From: JAIVGV01 sp031425275
Lineage (GTDB): Bacteria; Acidobacteriota; Blastocatellia; Pyrinomonadales; Pyrinomonadaceae
Length of the DNA stretch: 64,000 nucleotides
NCBI GenBank assembly: GCA_031425275.1
Contig: JANPJA010000084.1
Location: 52,938 to 116,937, forward strand
Direction of reading: 5' to 3'
Part shown: positions 29,101 to 36,306 of the stretch, piece by piece
Layout of the letters: each line of letters opens with the position of its first letter
Position numbering within the stretch: the first letter of the stretch is position 1
The notes under the pieces: generated by a model
The model's database searches: none
What the model was told of the DNA's origin: nothing
The model's input: the letters and a program-made list of their open reading frames with translations, nothing else
Translations under genes and position numbers: made by a program

Positions 29101-31283
29101 AGCCGGCGAACGGCGCGACGTTCCCGGCCAATTCGAGTTTGACGATTCGCGCCGCCGCGACCAGCCCGGTGGGGACGCCCATCGCTACCGTGGACTTCTA
29201 CGTCAACAATCAATTGTGGGGCACCGACACCACCGCGCCCTTTGAGCGGACGTGGAACAACCTGAGCGCCAACGTCTATGTCCTGACGGCCATTGTCACC
29301 GACACGGCGGGCGCGCAGGGTCATTCGCAGGCCGTCAGCGTCACCTACCAACTGCCCGTCGAGCCGACTGTCTTCATCACCACCCCCGCCAACGGCGCGA
29401 CGTTCACGGCCGGGGCCAACATCAACATCGCCGCGAGCGCGCAACCGGCCAACAGCTCGCGCTTCATCTCGCGCGTCGAGTTCTACGAAGGCGCGAACTT
29501 GATCGGGACGGACACGGGCGCGCCCTACGGCGTGACGTGGCCGAATGTAACCGCGGGCAATTACACGCTGCGTGCGAAAGCCTTCGACAACCTCGGCGCA
29601 CAGGCTCAATCCGAGCCGGTGGCCGTCAGCATCGGCGGCACGCCCGCCGACAATCCGCCGCTCATCACAATCACCGGCCCGGCCGCGGGTGCGTCCTTCA
29701 ACGCCCTCGCCGACATCACCATCAGCGCTGACGCCTCGGACCCGGGCGGGGCGGTGGCGAAAGTAGATTTCTTCGCGGGCGCAAACTTCATCGGGACGGA
29801 TACGACCGCGCCCTACGGCTTCCAGTGGTCGGGCGTCGCCGCCGGCACTTACAGCCTGACGGCGCGCGCCACCGATTCCGGCGGCGCGGCGACCGTCTCA
29901 AATTCCGTGACCGTGACCGTCAACGCTCAGCCGCCGCCGCCCACGCCCACGCCGACACCTTTGCCCACCGGCCCGGCAATCGCCGGGCGTGTGACCAGCC
30001 CCATCGGCACCCCGCAGGCCAACATCACGATCACGCTCGCGGGTTCGGCCGCCGCCGTGCGGCTCACCGACGGCCACGGCAACTTCCTCTTCGACGGCCT
30101 GAGCGCCGGCGGTAACTACACCGTCACGCCTTCGGCCGATGACCTCGGGTCTTTCATTTTTAACCCGGAGCAATGCACGGTCGCGAACTTACAGGCGCTC
30201 GTCAGGTGCGACATCGTCGGCAAGAATTTAAACGGCGATGAAGGGCTGCTCAGACCCGTCCTGATCAGCGAGTTCCGCTTCTCCGGCCCGGGCGGCGCGA
30301 CAGACGAGTTCATCGAGTTGTACAACAACACCGACCGGGCGGTGGTCGTCCAGACGGCCGACGGATCGGCCGGATGGGCGCTCGTAGCCAACGACGGATT
30401 AGTCCGCTTCGTCGTTCCCAACGGGACTGTCATTCCCGCGCGCGGTCACTTCCTCGCGGCCCACGCGACGGGTTTCAGCCTCCGCGCCTCCGCCGAGCCT
30501 GACCTTAATTACCCGCTCGAAATCTCGAATAGCGCGGGTGTCGCGCTCTTCCAAACGGCCGAGCCGGCTAACTTCATCCCGGCCTTCCGCTTCGACGCCT
30601 TCGGCTACAACGCCGTCACCGAGCCGCTCTATCGCGAGGGCCTGAGCACTTCGCTCGTCTCCGAGGGCCGCGCGTCGGAGGACTACTCCTACGCGCGCAA
30701 ACAGGGGACGGGGGCCGTGCAGGACACGGACGAGAACGGGGCCGACTTCCAACTCCTCTCGGCCGGCGGCGTGCTCGGCTCGCCCGGCCCGGACAATCTC
30801 GCGAGTCCGGTGCAGCGGAACGCGAACATCAAGTCTTCGCTCATCGATCCCTTCAAGGCGAGCACGGGCGCACCCAACCGCGTGCGCGTGCTGACGCCGA
30901 TCGTGAACGGCGCGGCCGGCACGCTCTCCGTCCGTCGCAAGTTCACCAACAACACGCGCTCGCTCGTCACGCGGCTGCGATTCCGCGTCGTTGACATCAC
31001 GACCTTAGGCAGCCCGAACACTTGCGGCGGCTGCGCGCAGGCGGATTTGCGCGCCGTCAACTCCACCAACCTGAGCGTCACCACCACGACCGGTCTCGCC
31101 TTCGTCCGCGGGACGCTGCTGAACGTCCCCGCCCCGCTCGGCGGCGGGCTTAATACCGCGCTGGAAGTCCCGCTGCCCGGGGGCGGCCTCGCGCCCGGCG
31201 CGTCAGTCAACGTGCAATTCCTCCTCGGCGTCGAGAGGGCCGGCGCTTTCCGCTTCTTCATCACCGTCGAGGCATTGCAATGA
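23115..31283 (+). CDS. Giant secreted mosaic SBBP/Ig/YCF48 propeller protein
   Basis: The protein has 2722 residues from the ATG at 23115, which follows GGAGGAG and opens a signal anchor (about 17-40). Domain order is as follows. An SBBP-associated N-domain runs about 80-320 (FEENRGQ, NPSRWRTGV-like, VIDPILVYSTYL), then SBBP beta-propeller repeats about 325-772. Two carboxypeptidase-regulatory-like domains are at 775-940 and five Ig-like repeats at 945-1405. A YCF48/BNR propeller with repeated TTDGGQTW spans about 1407-1983, three more Ig-like repeats reach about 2272, and a PTPTPTP linker and another regulatory-like domain follow. A lamin-tail domain and a terminal module ending FRFFITVEAL close the protein. 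It is probably exported and surface-held; no enzyme domain was seen. It is followed by a small gene. Confidence 0.9.
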   Translation: MSFAPALHLRTKHVRPLCFALVILVAALVALDAAGLLSLSAARTSANRVESVGETSANAKAGSATKNPALLRRDESFGKLPLRFEENRGQRDARVKFVARGNGYQLGLTPTGAVLSLARKDAAKVAAADAAVITNAQQRGDASDATTQTTPTGSASPRRAARAKAAPYASLEMKLLGARAPRALKPEQEFEGKANYFVGNDPSRWRTGVQTYARVRYEEVYPGIDLLFYGGQRQLEYDFLVAPGADPRRIKLAFEGAEKISVDAAGDLVLAFAGGVLRQSKPIIYQEVAGARREIEGGYALEGKNGVGFRVGKYDPALPLVIDPILVYSTYLDFASTSPNGGITIDAAGNVFLTGSLDDKVYVAKLNSQGTDFVYTTTVGGTGTWGDLGTGIAIDSAGNAYVTGLAHSLDFPTVNAFQPQKSSQSINVSDAFLFKLDSSGSALAYSTFLGGENADDGNAVAVDAQGNAFVAGYTESPIQYVNAPPGAPFPTVNAFQPLLGGQYDAFLAKFGPSGQCLFSTYLGGQYGDMALDVAVDADGAPYVVGGTSSPDYPTAAPLQAALAGGGDAFVTKFNPAGSGLIYSTFLGGEGNDTAMGLALDSSKNVYLTGYTYSQFYPTLTPFQSARSGLTDAFVTKINGAGSALVYSTLLGGAKGEQGSDITINAAGEAYVAGSTSSIDFPVVNPVQPTLAGAPDAFIAKFNAAGNGLGFSTYLGGNANSFADYGSGVAVDAAGGAYLYGLTYADNFPLVNPLVSTNTRGDSAFLAKFNESGAQTLRRISGRIESNNGNQLYGATVTLSGSASATVQTNGSYFSFNGLPEGGTYTVTPTLNSLAFDPPSQTFANLSADATADFMQAPRTYQIEGRVTDPAGAPVPNVVVSLGGLSYSFDRYTDSLGNYKFSYLEAGRNYTVTPAHAQFSFAPRSVSFPDTRANKVANFSALSNAGMSVAITAPSAGAAFQAPAMIGLAADAAGTSGGAITSVEFFANGNSVGIDTTAPYQFDWANVAGGTYTIKALATNAGGAAKESAPLQLLVNSVGGPVVNLTNPVDNAILLSGQYITLAANASSPNGAITKVDFYEGSRLLGGDAASPYTFSYYLYEGSYTLTAVAYDGTGALTRSAPVRITGRNNSAPTAFLPNPEGGPFYPAGANITLAATASDSDGTVSQVQFYANSTLLGTDTNTPYGITWNNAPTGSYTLVAKATDNEGGYAYSNYRDIRVGNSPPTASLQSPASSAQYAAPASIPMTASAFDADGQITQVEFIAGGNVVGIDTTAPYSFTWNNVPAGDYHVAVRATDDAGATGLSFFTLVRVFASLPQVSITRPATGANFVAPASIVLEANATSPVGITSVWYYANGQNIGITHTAPYRMTWAGVLGGTHTITAEAHDGNSAVGTSAPVTVTVSGASWELQAPRVSGLNTETINDVSMVSATEGWAAGEGGLIVHTTDGGLNWMRQTSGTTDPLNAIHFEDAQHGWAAGNDMIYTQDGGRTWQQSNWSLDTVYGITCADLNICYASRGGTYLHKTTDGGRNWFIINLPFDVGLPQFFDARNGVASGEGGVLRTTDAGQTWTTWARTHGGYFINFNEGWSVSGSSAERTIDGGLTWQPQTLPAGSWIYGFRMFDAQNGIGVGSQENIVRTTDGGATWTTQRAPSSIYPLWSVSYGDLAHIVAVGNSGTVLSSADGGLTWTRSPKTQNPKQVNRVTATDVNHAWSANADGEVMYTSNGGATWSFVSLAPPVAAADVVGIEFSDNSNGWAALRDGTTGPSYVYRSADGGQSWQRSASAPSTDHLYDVAALNAQTAVVVGSGSDFWGKIRRTTDGGQTWTAATLPASTRQLYAVDFINETTGWAAGFSNTMLKTTDGGQTWTRQTVTADYLYDVSFSDANNGWAVGEYYMAHTTDGGQTWQMGDTNGQIRLQGVHTVNATTAWIVGEDYVGRTTNGGATWTGESLGDYRFSRSVYFVDADNGWVVSNGSSGAIYRRKGAANPNAPQIQITEPANGATFPANSSLTIRAAATSPVGTPIATVDFYVNNQLWGTDTTAPFERTWNNLSANVYVLTAIVTDTAGAQGHSQAVSVTYQLPVEPTVFITTPANGATFTAGANINIAASAQPANSSRFISRVEFYEGANLIGTDTGAPYGVTWPNVTAGNYTLRAKAFDNLGAQAQSEPVAVSIGGTPADNPPLITITGPAAGASFNALADITISADASDPGGAVAKVDFFAGANFIGTDTTAPYGFQWSGVAAGTYSLTARATDSGGAATVSNSVTVTVNAQPPPPTPTPTPLPTGPAIAGRVTSPIGTPQANITITLAGSAAAVRLTDGHGNFLFDGLSAGGNYTVTPSADDLGSFIFNPEQCTVANLQALVRCDIVGKNLNGDEGLLRPVLISEFRFSGPGGATDEFIELYNNTDRAVVVQTADGSAGWALVANDGLVRFVVPNGTVIPARGHFLAAHATGFSLRASAEPDLNYPLEISNSAGVALFQTAEPANFIPAFRFDAFGYNAVTEPLYREGLSTSLVSEGRASEDYSYARKQGTGAVQDTDENGADFQLLSAGGVLGSPGPDNLASPVQRNANIKSSLIDPFKASTGAPNRVRVLTPIVNGAAGTLSVRRKFTNNTRSLVTRLRFRVVDITTLGSPNTCGGCAQADLRAVNSTNLSVTTTTGLAFVRGTLLNVPAPLGGGLNTALEVPLPGGGLAPGASVNVQFLLGVERAGAFRFFITVEALQ

Positions 31284-31407
31284 AGTTGTTAGGCACTGCA
31301 TCTTCTCCTGACAACCTATTGACATTTCGGCCTGCGGAGGAATACCTTGCCGGGGTTCTACCCCTCGCCTTAGTCGCTCAATTCCCCAGAGCAAAAAGGA
31401 GACGTGC

Positions 31408-31740
31408 ATGGCTATTCAAGTGATCCTTCAACAGGGCGGCCCCTTGCCCCTCAATGTTACCTTCGAGGCCCCCGGAGACGAACCAATGTACCTGGAGGTC
31501 AACGGGTCCGTCTGGACCCAGTCCGCCAACGAGATCATCGGAATCGGTGTTAATGTGGACGAGCAGGAGGTGGGGCACGCGCGAGTTTTCTCCAACGGAA
31601 ACGAGACCCACCGGCCCGTGGTGCCGGCCTACATCCCCATTCAACTGGGCGAGGGGCAGCACACCCTGACACTCTTCCCCGACACCACCGAGACCGTGTC
31701 CGATGTCAACGACTTTTACACAGTAGTCATCCACTACTAG
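31408..31740 (+). CDS. Small hypothetical beta-rich protein
   Basis: The protein has 110 residues and begins MAIQVILQQGGPLPLN with an AAGGAGA ribosome site. It has no signal peptide. The sequence alternates hydrophobic and polar residues (LEVNGSVWTQ, HTLTLFPDTT, YTVVIHY), which suggests an all-beta fold. It lies 124 bases after the giant secreted protein on the same strand and ends in a strong hairpin, so it may be its own unit or be co-transcribed. I do not recognise the family. Confidence 0.65.
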   Translation: MAIQVILQQGGPLPLNVTFEAPGDEPMYLEVNGSVWTQSANEIIGIGVNVDEQEVGHARVFSNGNETHRPVVPAYIPIQLGEGQHTLTLFPDTTETVSDVNDFYTVVIHY

Positions 31741-31763
31741 AAGTCTGCCGTAAAGGTCTGGGA

Positions 31764-31790
31764 CGGGGGCGGGCACGCAGGCCGCCCCCG
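31764..31790 (+). terminator. Hairpin terminator after the small beta-rich gene
   Basis: Arms CGGGGGCGG (31764-31772) and CCGCCCCCG (31782-31790) form a 9-bp GC-only stem with a 9-base loop, 24 bases after the stop. No T-run follows, so termination may depend partly on the second hairpin at 31863. Confidence 0.6.
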
Positions 31791-31800
31791 CTCTACTAAC

Positions 31801-31833
31801 TAGCCGTTAGCTGTTAGCCGTTAGCTGTTAGCC
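31801..31833. repeat. Tandem TAGCCGTTAGCTGT repeat
   Basis: The 14-bp unit TAGCCGTTAGCTGT occurs 2.4 times in perfect tandem. Together with the TAATCGC triplicate at 31925-31945 it flanks the hairpin at 31863-31897; the right-hand sequence contains inverted forms (GCTAACAGCTAA). Confidence 0.75.
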
Positions 31834-31862
31834 AAGCGGTTGGCAATGAGTTAAAAAGTGAT

Positions 31863-31897
31863 GGCGGGGGTCGGCTTCGTTTAAGCCGACCCCCGCC
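31863..31897. terminator. Perfect 15-bp stem terminator between convergent genes
   Basis: Arms 31863-31877 and 31883-31897 (GGCGGGGGTCGGCTT and its complement) form a perfect stem with a 5-base CGTTT loop. Located between the small beta-rich gene and the minus-strand permease gene, it can end transcription from both. Confidence 0.8.
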
Positions 31898-31912
31898 TTC
31901 CGCTTCTGGCTA

Positions 31913-31946
31913 AAAGCTAACAGCTAATCGCTAATCGCTAATCGCT
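31913..31946. repeat. GCTAA-rich repeat flanking the terminator
   Basis: AGCTAACAGCTAATCGC is followed by two more TAATCGC units. It is the approximate inverse of the tandem repeat at 31801-31833, so the two form imperfect inverted flanks around a strong hairpin. It ends immediately before the permease stop. Confidence 0.6.
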
Positions 31947-34478
31947 ACTGATTCCTCAGCGTCGAGAGCGGCTTGCGCGTGAGCACGTTGAGGCTGGAGA
32001 GCGCGCCGACGGCGGCCACGAGCAAAACGGTCGCGGCCACCCCGGCGGCCGCGAGGGCGGGCGAGAAACTCCAATCGATCTCGAAAACGTATCGCGCGAC
32101 GGCCCACGAGAGGGCGGCGGCGGCCGCCGCGCCCGTCACGCCCGCGACCAGACCCAACAGCCCGTACTCCGCCAGCATCACGGCGAGCAAATCGCGCCGC
32201 GTGGCCCCGAGCGTCTTCAAAATCGCCGTCTCGTAAACGCGCTGCCACTTTGTCATCGCAATCGACCCGACGAGGATGAGCACGCCGCTCAGCAGCACGA
32301 ATCCGCCGAGGAAACCGACGGCCAGGCTGACGTTATCGAGCAGGCGCGAGACGCCGCGCACGATCTCCGTCACGTCGATGACGGCGACGTTCGGGTAGCG
32401 TTCCAGCAGCGAGCGTTGAAACCTTGCGCGCGCCGACGAGTCCGCCGGCGCGTCCACGGGCGCGACAAAAGTTTGCGGCGCAAGTTCCAGCGTCCCCGGC
32501 CGGAACAGGATGAGAAAACCAGTCCGCGCGTTGCGCCAGTCAACGCGCCTGACGCTCGTCACCTTCGCTTCGAGTTTGCGGCCGAGGATGTCAAAAGTAA
32601 TCCGGCTCCCCACGCCCATTCCGGCCAAGCCCTTCATCCCCTCTTCAATCGAAACTTCGGCCTCCGTCGATTCGCTCGCCGGCCACATCCCGCCCTCGAC
32701 AATCGTCTCGTTCACTTCGAGCGCGGGGCGGTAGGTGACGACGTACTCGCGCCCCAGCCGCCCGCGGTCGCGACGCACCTCGCGCGCGTCCAAATCCACT
32801 TCCCGGCCGTCCACGGCCGCGATCCGCGTGCGCACGGTCGGGACGAGTTGCGCCGGCTTCCCCGTCATGCCTTCGATCAGTTGCGCGACGCCCTCGCGCT
32901 GATCCGGCTGCACGTCGATCAAATACATGCCCGGCAGACGCCCGCGCTGCGCCGGGTCAAACTCCGCCAGTAGATTAGTTTGCAGGGCGCGCACGGTGAG
33001 GACGAGAAAAACGCCGAGGCCGACGGCCATCACCACCGTCCGCGTCTGGTTGCCCGGCCGGTGGAGCGAGTTGACGGCGTGGCGCACCGCGAAGTAAGGA
33101 ATGCGGCGCGCGCGGCGGACGAGAAAGATCAGACCCGCCGCCGCGCCGTAGAGCGCGCCCGCCGCCGCGAGCAGCCCGGCGAGGAAGAACACGCCGACCC
33201 GTAGCGACGCCGCCTGCCATGACGATACGAGCACGAGTGCAACGATGACACCGGCGGCCGTAAGCCAGTAGGCCGTATCGAATTTGCGTCGGCGGGGACT
33301 CGCGTCGTCACCGAGATCGCGCAGCAGCGTGTCGGGGCGGATGTTGCGGACGCGCAGCAGCGGCAAGGCCGAGAACAACAGCGTGACGAGCAAACCGAGC
33401 GCGAGACCCTGCCACACCGCCCCCGTGGTCAGCGCGAAACTCATCCGCGGCGGCAGGCTCGCGGCGAAGTAGCGCGCGACGAAGCGGAGGGCGACGAAGG
33501 CGAGCAGGATTCCGAAGAGACTGCCCGCGAGGCCGAGCGCGGCGGTCTGCGCGAGGTAGGCGAACATCACGCGGCGGCTCGTCGCGCCGACGCATTTGAG
33601 GACGGCGATGGTGCGGCGTTTTTGTTCGACGAAGACGCGGGTGACGTTTGTGATCCCGATGCCGCCGAGGACGAGGATGACGAGGCCCGTCAGCGCGAGA
33701 TAATTTTCGGAGCGCTCGAACTGCTCGCCCAGACTTTCTTCCGCGTCGCGCCAAGTGCGGACGCCGACGAGCGTCCCCTTGAGCGCGGCGCGCAGTTCGG
33801 CGGCCAGCCGCTCGGTCTCGCCTTCACGCGCGCGAAAGAGCATCCGGTGTCGCGCGCGGCTGCCCAAGCCCACGAGACCCGTCGTCCCCACCGCGTCGCG
33901 CCCGATGAAGACGCGCGGCCCCAGCCGAAAACCGCCCGAGGCCCCGCCCGGCTCCTCCGCGAAGCTGCCCCGAATCACGAAAGCCGCCTCGCCGATGCGC
34001 ACCGTCTCGCCCTCGTTAAGTCTGAGGCGTTCGAGCAATGCCACGGACACGACCGCGCCGTTACCCTCTAACAATTTATGATCGAACGCCGCGCCGTCCG
34101 ACAATTTGAAATCGCCGTAGAGCGGGTAGGGCGGGGCGATGGCCTTCAACTCGACCATCAGTGCGCCGTCGCCGGCCGCGTCTTCGGGCCGGAGCATGGT
34201 CGGCAGCTCCACCGTCTCGGTGCTTGCTTCGACTAATCGCGCTTCGCCCGCGCGCTCGAACGCGCGCAATACTTCCGGCGGCCACTCGCGCGAAGAATCG
34301 GCCAACACGTCGGCCGCGAGTAACAGCCGGGCGTCCGCCGAGACGGCCGCGCCCGCGTTCCGAATCGTCGAGCGCAGCGCGACGACCGCCCCGACGCCGA
34401 CGCTCAGACACAGGAAAAAGAAAGCGAGCCGCCGCCATCCCGAACGCAACTCGCGCAAGGCCATCCGCCACACGAACC

Positions 34479-34482
<4 letters not shown>
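31945..34482 (-). CDS. YbbP-like FtsX-family ABC permease
   Basis: The protein has 845 residues starting GTG at 34482. It has an N-terminal helix (FFFLCLSVGVGAVVALRSTIR), a large periplasmic domain, then the three-helix FtsX core, a second periplasmic domain and a repeat of the FtsX core. KRRTIAVLKCVGATSRRVM and ETAILKTLGATRRDLLAVM are the paired coupling segments of the duplicated module. This is the YbbP plan. The gene overlaps the ATP-binding subunit by GTGA, so the two are translationally coupled and form one exporter. In other bacteria YbbAP-type systems sit beside a TesA esterase, as here. Confidence 0.92.
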
Positions 34483-35220
<738 letters not shown>

Positions 35221-35222
<2 letters not shown>

Positions 35223-35925
35223 GCCGCGATTTCTTCCCGCCTTGCTCGCCGTCTGTTGTCTTGCCCTCGCCGCGTGCGGCGGCGGGCGCGAATCATATTC
35301 TTCAGAAGCACGGCCCGCGGCCACGTCCGAAGTGGCGACGGCCGCGACGCCCGTCCAGAGTTTACCGAAGATCGTGGCCTTCGGCGACAGCCTGACGGCC
35401 GGCTACGGATTGCGCCCCGAAGCATCCTACCCGGCTCTCTTGCAGGAGCGACTGCGGCGCGACGGCTTCGCCTACGAGGTGGTCAACGCCGGATCGTCGG
35501 GCGACACTACGGCCGGGGGCCTGCGCCGCATCGACTGGGCGCTCGAAGCGGGCGGCGTGCGTTTCGTTATTCTCGAACTCGGCGCGAACGATCTGCTTCG
35601 CGGCCAGCCAATCGGCGAGATGCGTCGCAACCTCTCCGAGATCATCCGGCGGGCGCAAAAACGCGGCGCGCGAATCTTGCTCGCGGGCATGATCGCGCCC
35701 TCGAACGCGGGGCGCGAGTACCAGCGCGAGAGCGTCGCGGCCTACCAGTCGCTCGCGGCCGAGCACGGAGTCCCGCTCATCCCCTTCTTCCTCGAAGGCG
35801 TGGCGGGCGAGGCCCGGCTCAACCTCGAAGACGGAATTCACCCGAACCCGGAAGGCACCGTCATCGTAGCTGAGACTGTCTATCGCGCGCTCAAGCCACT
35901 GCTCGAAGAAGACGCGAAGCGATAA
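35221..35925 (+). CDS. TesA-like GDSL arylesterase lipoprotein
   Basis: The protein has 234 residues from the ATG at 35221, which opens a lipoprotein signal with lipobox LAAC (Cys19). GDSL block I is FGDSLTAGYG with Ser57, block III GANDLLRG, and block V DGIHPN with the catalytic Asp and His. The SGNH hydrolase fold hydrolyses thioesters and arylesters in the periplasm. The divergent YbbAP-type ABC genes share the start region, a gene order that also occurs in Enterobacteria. An earlier GTG at 35173 would add 16 residues before the signal and is rejected. Confidence 0.9.
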
Positions 35926-35958
35926 AATTCAGACCGCGCGCGACGAATCAGCCACCAC

Positions 35959-36306
35959 ATGTCGAAGTCAACTCAGCGCACACTCGCGGTAGCCGCCGCC
36001 GCCGCCCTGCTCGCGTGGTTCACCTTGAGGACGAGTAGCTGGCTCGCCTCTTACGACACGGTCGCCGCCGCCGTCGCCGACTCGTGGCAAACCGTCGCGT
36101 CGAACGGGATGCTCGTCGTGATGTTAAGCGACGCCTTCCTGCTCTTTCTCTTAATCTTTTTCTGGCTCGCGCGCGACGCGCGCTCGCGCGGTTGGGTGGG
36201 ACTCCGCCGCTGGCTCTGGATCGCCGCCGTGATGTTCCTCGGCTGCCCCGCGCTCCTGATTTATCTCGCCTTCCGCCCCGAAAAAATTAATCACGCACGA
36301 TCCTGA
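35959..36306 (+). CDS. Small three-helix membrane protein
   Basis: The protein has 115 residues with three or four hydrophobic segments (about 8-25, 48-70, 84-106), a short Arg-rich loop (ARDARSRGWVGLRR) and a basic tail. The layout resembles small DUF2834-type inner-membrane proteins, but I see no diagnostic motif and do not name it. It lies 33 bases after the esterase on the same strand. Its last 20 bases overlap the 3' end of the convergent NHL gene. Confidence 0.65.
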   Translation: MSKSTQRTLAVAAAAALLAWFTLRTSSWLASYDTVAAAVADSWQTVASNGMLVVMLSDAFLLFLLIFFWLARDARSRGWVGLRRWLWIAAVMFLGCPALLIYLAFRPEKINHARS

